A stretch of 64,000 nucleotides of DNA from Flavobacterium limi (GTDB lineage Bacteria > Bacteroidota > Bacteroidia > Flavobacteriales > Flavobacteriaceae): contig NZ_JAADZV010000002.1 in NCBI RefSeq assembly GCF_010645075.1, positions 310,001-374,000 on the forward strand, given 5' to 3'. Of this stretch, positions 9,402 through 18,167 are shown in pieces. How positions within the stretch are numbered: the first letter of the stretch is position 1; the number at the start of each line of letters is the position of its first letter. The position numbers were made by a program, and so were the translations under genes. The notes beneath the pieces were generated by a model. The model was not told where the DNA came from and ran no database searches. It saw nothing but the letters and a program-made list of their open reading frames with translations.

Positions 9402-12400
9402 TTAGAATCCAACATCAATACCCATTACAAAACTGCGATTGAAATAAGTCCTGTTAGTATCAAAGTCATACCAGTCTAAAGATTGGTAAATACTTCCCGG
9501 ATTCACTGCTTGTGCGTAAACCTTCATGTTTGCCAATCCAATTTTGCTTGTAAGTTCTTTAGGCAAATTATACCCTAAAGAAATATTACGAATTTTTACA
9601 AATGAAGCTTTTTTATATCCAAGTGTTCCTGAATAGGCGTCTCTTGAACCTGCAGAAGCCTGTCCCAATATCGGTTTTTGGAATTCGGCATCAGTATTAT
9701 CCGGTCTCCAGTAATCAATCTGAATCTGATTAGAAGTAGCTGTCATTGCCTGACCTCCAACATTAGCCGTATAACCCATACGCCCGTAAAGATTTATTCC
9801 TAATTCAAAGCCTTTATAGCTAAAGTTATTGTTCCACCCCATAGTCCAGTTAGGATCTTCGTTTCCTAAAATTACACGATCTTTATCATCCATAATATAA
9901 TCCCCATTCTGGTCTTTCGGACGAACATTTCCTGGAGAAAAGTGTAGTAAAACATTAGACTGCTTAGCATTCCATTTCGCCATTTCAGCCTGATCTTCGG
10001 GGGTATCTTGCCACAAGCCTAGATTTTGCCACCCGTAAAAAGAATTGATTTGCTGACCAATAAACCATTCATCAGCTATCATATCATTTCTGCCATTGGA
10101 TAACTCTACTATTTCATCTTTTTGCCATGCACCGTTTAAACTTGTCTCCCATGTAAAACCATCCGTAGTTTGAACAGGAATAAGATTAAGTGTTAGTTCT
10201 ACTCCTTTATTTTGTGTTTTACCTATGTTTGCTATTATAAATGGGTAACCGGTTACTGTAGGAAGTGTTGCTGGCAATAGTAAATCACTAGTGTACGACT
10301 TATATGCATCAATAGTACCACTAATTCTGTTATTCAAAAAGCTGAAATCAAGACCAAGATTATATTGCGTTGTTCTTTCCCATTTCAAATTTTTATTTGC
10401 CAGCCCTACCATATTATCAGGAGCTGTGTAATAAGGCTCATTAGTATTAAAGCCTACCTGATTTGTCATTCCGTTAAAAGGAAGATAATATTGAGTAACA
10501 GGTCCTAATGTACTGTAAGGATCAACTGAAGAATTACCTGTACTACCAAAACCTAAACGAAATTTAAGATTTTCAATCCAACTAACATCCTTTAAGAAAC
10601 TCTCATTATTGATACGCCAGGCTAATGCTGCAGAAGGAAAAAACTCCCACTGATTTCCTTCAGCCAATACTGAAGCTCCATCCCAGCGTCCTGATACTGT
10701 CAATAGGTAACGGTTATCATAACCATAATTGAAACGAGCCATATAAGAACTCAGCTGACGCTCTGTAATATTTGAACTCATACGTGCACCATTTAATGGA
10801 TTTGTAATATCTATTAAACCCATACCATTCCATAAAGATTTTGGTATCTCTATATTATTTCCACTCATTTCTGATTCTTCAAAGTTCCACGAAGATGCAC
10901 TCTGAAGTAAAGTAGCGCCTACTTTGTGCTTGGCCGCAAAAGTACGATCGTAGCTTATCATATTATCAAGAGTCCATGACAAATCGCGACGATTTCTAAG
11001 GCGGGCATAGTTTATACCTGAAGTACCCGTCGAATTTACTTTAAGTGACGATGTTCCATCTATATAAGATCCATCTCTCCAATGACGAAAATCAGGTCCA
11101 AAATTTATTTTATAACTAAGTCCTTCAACCGGTTTCCATATTTTACCAAAATCAAAAGTAGCGGAGAAATTACCTAATGCACGTAGTGTTTGTGACTGCT
11201 GTGTGCTTTTTTCCCATTCATCAATTATAGTATAAATACCTGATTCACCTCCTGGATTAATCACTACATTACCATTTGCATCATATGGTACTGCAACATT
11301 ATAAATCCCTTTTGCGGCACCATATATAGCGTCTGGCGCAGTACCGCTTCTTGCACCTAAAGTTGACATTCCGTAATCCTGCTCGCTCCATGATACGTTA
11401 AAGGAAGCATTCATTTTAAACCATGAAACCGGAGTAATGTTTGACGTTAGTTTTGCTGTGTAACGTTTGTACCACTGTCCTTTTTGAGTTCCCTGATTAT
11501 CTAAATATCCTAAAGAAGCATAGGTATTTACTTTTTCTGAACCTCCGCTTGCACTTAAAACGTGTTCTGTAGTAACCGCTCCCTGACTTACTATATCGGT
11601 CCAGTTAGTATTGGTTACCTTAGAAGCATCCCAAGTACCACTTTCCCATCCTTTTAATACATTATTCCATGTGGTATTACCATCTAAACCACTGGAAAAA
11701 AGAAATTGATCATTTGCTTGTGTAGGGGAATCAGGATGAGCCCATGGAATTTTAACACCTCCCGCACCAGTACGTTCAGGACTATTATAAGCAGCCCAGC
11801 GTTTGAAAGTTATAAAATCAGAAGCACTCATTGAAGGTGCCCTGTCAACGATTTCTGAAGTAGTAAGAGTCCCTGAATAATTCAAAACGAATCTGCCTGA
11901 TTTACCTTGCTTGGTGGTTACAATAATTACTCCGTTAGCACCACGTGATCCATAAATAGCTGTAGCAGAAGCATCTTTAAGAATATCCATTGATTCAATA
12001 TCTCTAGGGTTTAAAGTTTCAATAGCTGATCTTGACATTAATGGCACACCATCAACTACATACAAAGGATCATTACCTGCTTCAAGAGAACGATTACCGC
12101 GAATTCTTACGTCACCAACAGTCCCAGGACGTTCAGCGGTCTTGATATCAACCCCTGCAACCTTTCCCTGCAATGCTTCCACAGCATTAGGTACAGGTCG
12201 GTTCATTAATTGCTGAGCATTTACAGTTGCAATCGATCCTGTCAAATCAGCTTTCTTTTGAGTTCCATAACCAACAACAACAATCTCATTAAGCTGTGCT
12301 GCTTCTTCTACCAATTTTACATTGATCTCTGAATTCTGAGCAACTGTTATTTCTACCGTTTTTGAGCCAGTAGAAGAAAAAACCAATACCTGACCAGGCG

Positions 12401-12599
12401 CAGCATTTATTGAGTACTTCCCATCAAAATCAGTGCTGGTACCTGTCTTTGTTCCTTTTAAGAGAACATTCGCCCCTGGTATCGGCAATCCCGACGCATC
12501 AGTGATTGTTCCTTTAACCGCTTTGTTTTGCGAATAACCAGATGTATGCAGTAAAGCAAACATGGCCAAAATCAGCAAAAGACTAAATTTGTTTTTCAT
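9402..12599 (-). CDS. SusC/RagA-family TonB-dependent oligosaccharide transporter (pair 2)
   Basis: 1065 residues with a signal peptide (ending GYSQ), a carboxypeptidase-D-like domain (VKGTITDASGLPIPGANVLL), a plug with ALQGKVAGVDIKTAERPGT and GANGVIIVTTKQGK, and a beta barrel ending SFVMGIDVGF. The signal peptide is nearly the same as in susC1 and susC3, showing common descent of the three pairs. The promoter at 12635-12679 has two perfect CAGGAT half-sites placed 21 nt from a perfect TAAATTTG box, the strongest member of the regulon. The leader to the ATG is about 30 nt. Confidence 0.95.
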   Translation of the reverse strand: MKNKFSLLLILAMFALLHTSGYSQNKAVKGTITDASGLPIPGANVLLKGTKTGTSTDFDGKYSINAAPGQVLVFSSTGSKTVEITVAQNSEINVKLVEEAAQLNEIVVVGYGTQKKADLTGSIATVNAQQLMNRPVPNAVEALQGKVAGVDIKTAERPGTVGDVRIRGNRSLEAGNDPLYVVDGVPLMSRSAIETLNPRDIESMDILKDASATAIYGSRGANGVIIVTTKQGKSGRFVLNYSGTLTTSEIVDRAPSMSASDFITFKRWAAYNSPERTGAGGVKIPWAHPDSPTQANDQFLFSSGLDGNTTWNNVLKGWESGTWDASKVTNTNWTDIVSQGAVTTEHVLSASGGSEKVNTYASLGYLDNQGTQKGQWYKRYTAKLTSNITPVSWFKMNASFNVSWSEQDYGMSTLGARSGTAPDAIYGAAKGIYNVAVPYDANGNVVINPGGESGIYTIIDEWEKSTQQSQTLRALGNFSATFDFGKIWKPVEGLSYKINFGPDFRHWRDGSYIDGTSSLKVNSTGTSGINYARLRNRRDLSWTLDNMISYDRTFAAKHKVGATLLQSASSWNFEESEMSGNNIEIPKSLWNGMGLIDITNPLNGARMSSNITERQLSSYMARFNYGYDNRYLLTVSGRWDGASVLAEGNQWEFFPSAALAWRINNESFLKDVSWIENLKFRLGFGSTGNSSVDPYSTLGPVTQYYLPFNGMTNQVGFNTNEPYYTAPDNMVGLANKNLKWERTTQYNLGLDFSFLNNRISGTIDAYKSYTSDLLLPATLPTVTGYPFIIANIGKTQNKGVELTLNLIPVQTTDGFTWETSLNGAWQKDEIVELSNGRNDMIADEWFIGQQINSFYGWQNLGLWQDTPEDQAEMAKWNAKQSNVLLHFSPGNVRPKDQNGDYIMDDKDRVILGNEDPNWTMGWNNNFSYKGFELGINLYGRMGYTANVGGQAMTATSNQIQIDYWRPDNTDAEFQKPILGQASAGSRDAYSGTLGYKKASFVKIRNISLGYNLPKELTSKIGLANMKVYAQAVNPGSIYQSLDWYDFDTNRTYFNRSFVMGIDVGF

Positions 12600-12634
12600 A
12601 AAAATTGTTTTTGGGTTAATTAAATTAGTTTAAC

Positions 12635-12679
12635 CAAATTTATCCAGAAGTACCTTCGACAGCATCCTGTAGTATCCTG
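12635..12679 (-). promoter_or_regulatory. Activator box plus -7 element for susC2D2
   Basis: Minus strand: CAGGAT (12679-12674), 4 nt, CAGGAT (12669-12664), 21 nt, then TAAATTTG (12642-12635). The two half-sites repeat at 10 bp, one helical turn, which suits an AraC-type DNA-binding domain such as that of hybrid two-component regulators (inference). Confidence 0.75.
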
Positions 12680-12952
12680 TTAACCCTCAGTATATTATGT
12701 TTTTCATTTATACTTTCATTAACAAAGCACAATCAACTTCCTGATTGACAACACTAAAGAATATTATTTATTATTTACAAAATGATAAAAATCATTTTTC
12801 AAATAATAAGTAAAGTTTTATATTTAATATGTTTTTTTTATAATTAAAAATAATTAATAATATAATTTTTTAAAAAATAACTGATTATTATTCATTTGAA
12901 AATAATGTCTTACACAAGAACTTGGATGATTTTTTTAAACATTTATATACAA
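12680..12952. other. AT-rich spacer with no gene seen
   Basis: The stretch between the susC2 promoter box and the susD3 terminator is very AT-rich, with runs of A and T. No open frame, hairpin or repeat that I can support was found. It may act as upstream curved DNA for the susC2 promoter (inference). Confidence 0.4.
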
Positions 12953-12987
12953 TAAAAAAAACCGTCTCAAATTTTACTTTGAAACGG
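12953..12987 (-). terminator. Terminator after susD3
   Basis: Stem of 10 pairs on the minus strand (plus positions 12962-12971 with 12978-12987, one G-U pair), followed by seven Ts. The plus strand also has a T run after the stem, so it may work in both directions. Confidence 0.75.
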
Positions 12988-13030
12988 CTCTTTTTTTATA
13001 AAAACAAATAAATTAGGATAAATTATTTTA

Positions 13031-14572
13031 TTAATCATAGTCAGGATTCTGATCATAAAGTCCCGGAACGGCCAACATTTCTGATAAAGGAATTGGATAC
13101 AATAATGAATTCTTGTCAATCGTTCTAATTTTATTGCCGGTATCTTCCGCTGCTTTCCATGCATTCATAATTGTTATTGCATTTCCTGATCTTATCAAAT
13201 CAAACCATCTTGTTCCTTCAGAAAAGAATTCTTTTCTTCTTTCTTCAAATAATTGATCCAAAGTTATGTTTGCAGCATTTGCAGCAACACCTGCCCTGGT
13301 TCTAACCTGATTTACAATTCCATCTACATCTGCCTGAGCGCCGCCGCCACCATGAAGTGTACACTCAGCCATCATCATCAGCACATCTGTATAGCGAATT
13401 ACCATAAAATCAACTCCCCAATCTTCCCGACCGGCAGTTCCATATCTGGATGCATCAATGTATTTTTTAAAAACCGGAAATGTATAGCTTCCTTTATAAT
13501 TACCTGAAGCTACTGTATAATTAGTGGCAATACCAATAGCTTTTCTACTGTCATTTGCAGCAAAAGAATTTAGCAAACTTGCTGAAACAGGTCTGCCTTC
13601 CAGTGAGCCTTGATTTGATGTTATTCCTACCGAAGCAAAATAAGGTTCGTGACCCACTTCAACCATGAAATTTCCTCCAACAGAACCGGTTAAACTTTGG
13701 GTGTAAGGAATGGTAAGAACATTTTCTTTATTAGCAATTCCTTCTTCTTTAAAGATTTTGGCGTAATCTGTACCAAATACGTACAAACCACTTGTTTTAA
13801 TATCATTTAGTTGTTGATATGCCTTATCCCACTCATTAAGACCAAGCATAGCCCCATCAATTCCATAAGCTGGACTTGAACGTGTCATGTAAACGAGGCC
13901 TAATAATGCTTTTGCGCCATATTTAGAAACCCGTCCAAAATTAGCCGCATCATAAGATGGATTAAGATCAGGAATAGCCAATTCCAGATCCGAAATAATC
14001 AGATTATATACATCCACAACCTGACTTCTGCCAATCTTTGCGGCTTCTTGTGCTGTCATTGTTTTAGTAATTAACGGAACCCTTCCAAACCATCTGATCA
14101 AATCAAAATAACAAAAAGCCCTTAAAAAACGTGCTTCAGCAGTCATTGAGCTCTTATCCGCAGGATTTGTAAAAATCTGATCACCTTTTTCAGCAATTTT
14201 TTCCAATAATTGATTGGCTTTATTAATGGCATTAAAATTAGTTACGTAAGCCTCTCTTACATAACTATTAGAACTTATAGAAGCATAAAAACTATTAATT
14301 CCTTCCCAATCTCTTGAAGCTGTTGTTAATGCTAATAAATTATCAGATCTTGTTTCACTTAAATTCAATACTCTATTGGCATAACCATAAGAACTCGTGC
14401 CATGAAAAGCAACTGAGTAAACCGCATTTCTTGCCTGAACAAAATCACCCTGCGTAGCATAAAAATTCTCTTCAGTTCCTTGTGATAACGGAATTTGCGT
14501 AAGTTCCTCAGTACAGGACACCGTTCCTAACAAAATTAAATTTGCTGCTAATAAATAAATATATTTTTTCAT
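13031..14572 (-). CDS. SusD/RagB-family outer-membrane glycan-binding lipoprotein (pair 3)
   Basis: 513 residues, the usual length for the shorter SusD class. The lipoprotein signal ends TVSC followed by TEELTQIP. SusD motifs include FLRAFCYFDLIRWFGRVPLI near residue 150, YTDVLMMMAECTLHGGG and the C-terminal RRKEFFSEGTRWFDLIRSG, ending in PNPDYD-like NPDYD. It differs from the SusDs of pairs 1 and 2 and is closer to the RagB type. Its start is 1 nt past the susC3 stop, so translation is coupled. Its partner SusC is interrupted by a stop codon, so this SusD may lack a working channel, or may still be translated from the distal message. Confidence 0.95.
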   Translation of the reverse strand: MKKYIYLLAANLILLGTVSCTEELTQIPLSQGTEENFYATQGDFVQARNAVYSVAFHGTSSYGYANRVLNLSETRSDNLLALTTASRDWEGINSFYASISSNSYVREAYVTNFNAINKANQLLEKIAEKGDQIFTNPADKSSMTAEARFLRAFCYFDLIRWFGRVPLITKTMTAQEAAKIGRSQVVDVYNLIISDLELAIPDLNPSYDAANFGRVSKYGAKALLGLVYMTRSSPAYGIDGAMLGLNEWDKAYQQLNDIKTSGLYVFGTDYAKIFKEEGIANKENVLTIPYTQSLTGSVGGNFMVEVGHEPYFASVGITSNQGSLEGRPVSASLLNSFAANDSRKAIGIATNYTVASGNYKGSYTFPVFKKYIDASRYGTAGREDWGVDFMVIRYTDVLMMMAECTLHGGGGAQADVDGIVNQVRTRAGVAANAANITLDQLFEERRKEFFSEGTRWFDLIRSGNAITIMNAWKAAEDTGNKIRTIDKNSLLYPIPLSEMLAVPGLYDQNPDYD

Positions 14573-14573
14573 T

Positions 14574-17500
14574 TTAATTAAAATTAACGTTAAGACCTAA
14601 CACAATCGACTTTGCCAGAGGTGCCCCTCCATAATCTACCGGAACAGCAAAATCACTATTTGAGCTTCCGGAAGTATTTACAGCTTCAGGATTGAAGCCT
14701 CCATGATACTTATTCCAATAGAACCAGTTTTCACCCGTTACATACAATCTTGCGTTATCAATTCTTTTTAAGCTTTTAACAGCTTCTTTCAAACTATAAC
14801 CTAGTGATATACTTCTGATACTAACATAATCTGATTTATACATCCAGTCAGAATTTGCCTGATATCCAAAAGAAGTTTTCCAGTTACCTCTTATGGCAGG
14901 ATCAACATTTAATGCGTTTTCTACAGAACCCATTCCGGTACGATTAATTGCTCTTCCTGTTAAACCATAAACAGTTCCACCGTTTTGACCTTGCACTAAT
15001 ACACTTAAATCTAAATTTTTGTATTTAAAATTATTGGTAATACCCCAGGTGTACTTTGGAGTTGGATTTCCTAAATCGACACGATCTTCCGTATTAATTT
15101 TTCCATCACCATTCTGATCAATATATCTCGGATCACCTAAAACCCATTTATTACCACCAATTGTAGTAGGTAGAGGAACAGAAGGATCAGCTGCGGTTAC
15201 GGCTATGGCTTTATCAAGATCTGCCTGAGTTATCACACCATTTTGTTGTAAACCAAATATTGTGTACATTGGTTTCCCAACTTCTAATTTTATAAATGGA
15301 ACACCTGCAGCAAAATCGTTGTTAATTTCAATTTTAGTCTGATCAGGTCCTAATGCCAATACTTTGTTTTCGTTATGGCTTAGATTTGCCGATGTTTTCC
15401 ATTCAAAATTAGTATTCTTTACGTTTACAGTATTCAATTCAAATTCCCAACCCTGATTTTGCACTGCTCCAACATTGGTAAGATAACTTGTAAATCCTGA
15501 TGCTGCAGGTACCGGAAGTCTAAGCAATAAATCTGTATTCTTTTTTCTATAGACATCGAACGTGGCAGAAATTCTGTTTTTTAAAATCGACAAATCCAAT
15601 CCAAAATCAACACTTTTAGATTGTTCCCAATGTAATGATGGATTTCCAATAGAATTCACTCCTTGCCCAATTCCATTAGCTCCTCCCACTGAGTAATTAA
15701 ATGATGCTAAAGTTGAATATGATGAATAACTGCCAATGTTATTACTACCGTTAGTTCCTGTACTTGCTCTCAATTTTAAATCAGCCAACCAATCTACATT
15801 TTCTAAAAAAGACTCCTGTTTGACTCTCCATCCTAATGAAAGTGAATAAAACGTTCCCCATCTGTTATCTTTTCCAAATTTAGAAGAACCATCACTTCTC
15901 ACACTGGCAGAAAGCATATATTTTTCTTTAAAATCATATTGAAATCTAGTAAAAAAAGATAATAACGTATTTTTTTCAGCATTAGTGAACCCCAAAGAGC
16001 CTGTTGGAAGAGTTTCTATTGTTGAACTATTATAAAGTCCGCCTGAAGAAAGATTTGACCGCGTAATTTTATAAGAACTGAATGATTCTCCTAAAAGAAC
16101 ATTAAAACCATGATCTCCTATTGATTTATTATAATTTAAAGTGTTTTCATTTACAATATTCAACCTTCTGTAAGTATTAAATGCACCCCTGATACTTGCC
16201 TGAACATCATTTGGTGTATAACTTTCAAAAGTGTTGTCAGAATTATCAAAGTTTATAGTAGTTTTCCATATGAAGGCATTTGCAAATTTATAATCAGCAT
16301 ATGTAGATATAATATTTCTATACATCGAATTTTTACCTGTTTTTGCTAATGCATTAAGCATATTTGTTGTGCTGCTTCCCCATGCATATCGGGTTGTATA
16401 TTTTTCCCCTGCTGCATTAGTAGCGCTTTCAAAAACAGGAGTTGCTGTTAAAGCCTTAAATAAGGTATTATCTTTTCCTTCAACACCCGGGTCATTTCTC
16501 TCAGAGTAAGAAGGAGAAAAGTTAATACCTATTTTAAAGCTCTCAGATAATTTGAAATCAATATTGGCCCTTGCTGAAAACAAAGTATAATCTGTGCCTA
16601 AAATATATCCTGTATTTTTTTGATAATTTGCCGAAACATAATAATTAACTACATCAGTCGCTCCTGAGGCAGATAATTGATAATTACTAAACTCTCAGGT
16701 ACGAAAAACTTTATCCTGCCAGTCAATATAATCTAATCCAGGATGTCCCGGGATATCCCACCTGTCATCATATAAATATGTAAAATATCTGTTATTACTT
16801 GTTGTAAGCGGTGCTGATGGATTTGCTGCATTATAAGTAGCAATACGTTCAGCAGTTGTCTGACTTGCAGAAGCCCCCGCTATACCAGAACCTACCCATT
16901 GTGAATCAATCATCATTTTAGCTCTTTTAATCCATCCTTCCGATGATAACATATCAACTCTGTTAACCTCTTTATTTATACCGCCATAAGTATTAAAAGT
17001 AAATTTCGTTTTGCCTTTTGATCCTTTTTTAGTAGTAATTAAAACAACACCATTAGCCGCTCTGGAACCATAAATAGAGGATGCCGCAGCATCTTTTAAC
17101 ACCTCAATAGAAGCAATATCATTCGGATTCATATTATCCAAAGGGCTTCCGCTTGAAAATCCCCCAATAGCATTTGATCCTTCTGTAGAAAGAGGAAACC
17201 CGTCAATTACATACAAAGGCTCGTTACCTGCAGTAATAGATCCTGCACCACGGATTTCAATACTAAAAGGCTGTCCGGGCAAACCTGTCGTTTGCTTAAC
17301 TCTTACACCGGCCACCTGACCAATTAGCCCCTGATCAACTCTTGAAATAGGCCTCTCTGTAAAATTCTCTGTTTTAATTCCGGATATTGCACCTGTCGTT
17401 AATTTTTTCTTTTGTGTACCGTAACCTATAACCACAACTTCATTTAAATTTGAACTTTCTGATTCTAAAAAAATATTATATGTATTAGATTCGCCAATTT

Positions 17501-17753
17501 TTTGCTCTTTTGAAATAACTCCTACATAAGAGAATACTAAAGTTTCGCCGGATGATGCAGCTATTTTATATCTACCATCAAAATCAGTACTGGTTCCCCG
17601 ATTCGTTCCTTTAACTAAAACGTTCACTCCCGGCAGAGAGAGCTTGTCCGGATCAGTAACTATACCGGTAATCTCTTTTTTCTGTGCATAACCGGATGTT
17701 TGCAATAATGCAAAAACAGTTATAATCAACAGAAGATTAAATTTATTTTCCAT
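14574..17753 (-). pseudogene. SusC-family transporter (pair 3) interrupted by an in-frame TGA
   Basis: One frame runs from 17753 to 14574 (1060 codons) and encodes a signal peptide (ending GYAQ), a carboxypeptidase-D-like domain, a plug with RAANGVVLITTKKG and a full barrel ending SIVLGLNVNFN. It is broken only by TGA at 16697-16695, codon 353. The residues on both sides are continuous SusC sequence (DKVFRT, stop, EFSNYQLSASG). Related proteins have Gly here (FRTG), so a single G-to-T change from GGA explains it. I chose the ATG at 17753 because the -7 box at 17787-17794 overlaps the earlier ATG at 17789. An internal ATG at 16583 could restart only the barrel, without a signal peptide. A sequencing error or readthrough cannot be excluded. 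Confidence 0.85.
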
Positions 17754-17786
17754 AAAACCATATTTTTTAATTAATATTAGTTCTAT

Positions 17787-17831
17787 CAAATTTATAGAGA
17801 TTAGTAGCCCGTACCATCCTGCAGTATCCTG
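17787..17831 (-). promoter_or_regulatory. Activator box plus -7 element for susC3D3
   Basis: Minus strand: CAGGAT (17831-17826), 4 nt, CAGGAT (17821-17816), 21 nt, TAAATTTG (17794-17787). It matches susC2 in spacing to the base. The promoter sets the start of susC3 at 17753. Confidence 0.75.
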
Positions 17832-18047
17832 CTAGCTTTCAACATATTAAAGGTATCCATTAAATTTTATTTAACAGGAAATATACAACTAACTGATTAA
17901 CAACCTAACACAACAGAAAAGTTAAAATATCAAAATCAAACTTTAACTAAATTATTTGTAGAAATCTATACTATTTATCTAAAAAAATATAATATTAAAA
18001 AGCAGACTTCTAAAAAAAATACTAAATCATTAAGAATAATATACCAA

Positions 18048-18092
18048 CAGGATGCTACAGGATAGCAATTTCATAAAACCTATATATTTTTA
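18048..18092 (+). promoter_or_regulatory. Activator box plus -7 element for the GH106-GH105-GH43 operon
   Basis: CAGGAT (18048-18053), 4 nt, CAGGAT (18058-18063), 21 nt, TATTTTTA (18085-18092). It is the plus-strand counterpart of the susC3 promoter, so the divergent region 17790-18149 carries one site for each direction. The leader contains a 7-bp hairpin TAATGCT/AGCATTA (18110-18116 and 18125-18131). Confidence 0.72.
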
Positions 18093-18167
18093 CTCGATTA
18101 GCATATACATAATGCTGATTTATTAGCATTAGGAAAATAATTTCAACCATTGAATACATCCTTAATA

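Noticed and set aside
16695..16697. TGA in susC3 read as selenocysteine or recoding
   Set aside because: Related SusC proteins have Gly here, no SECIS-like hairpin was seen after the codon, and a single base change explains the stop.
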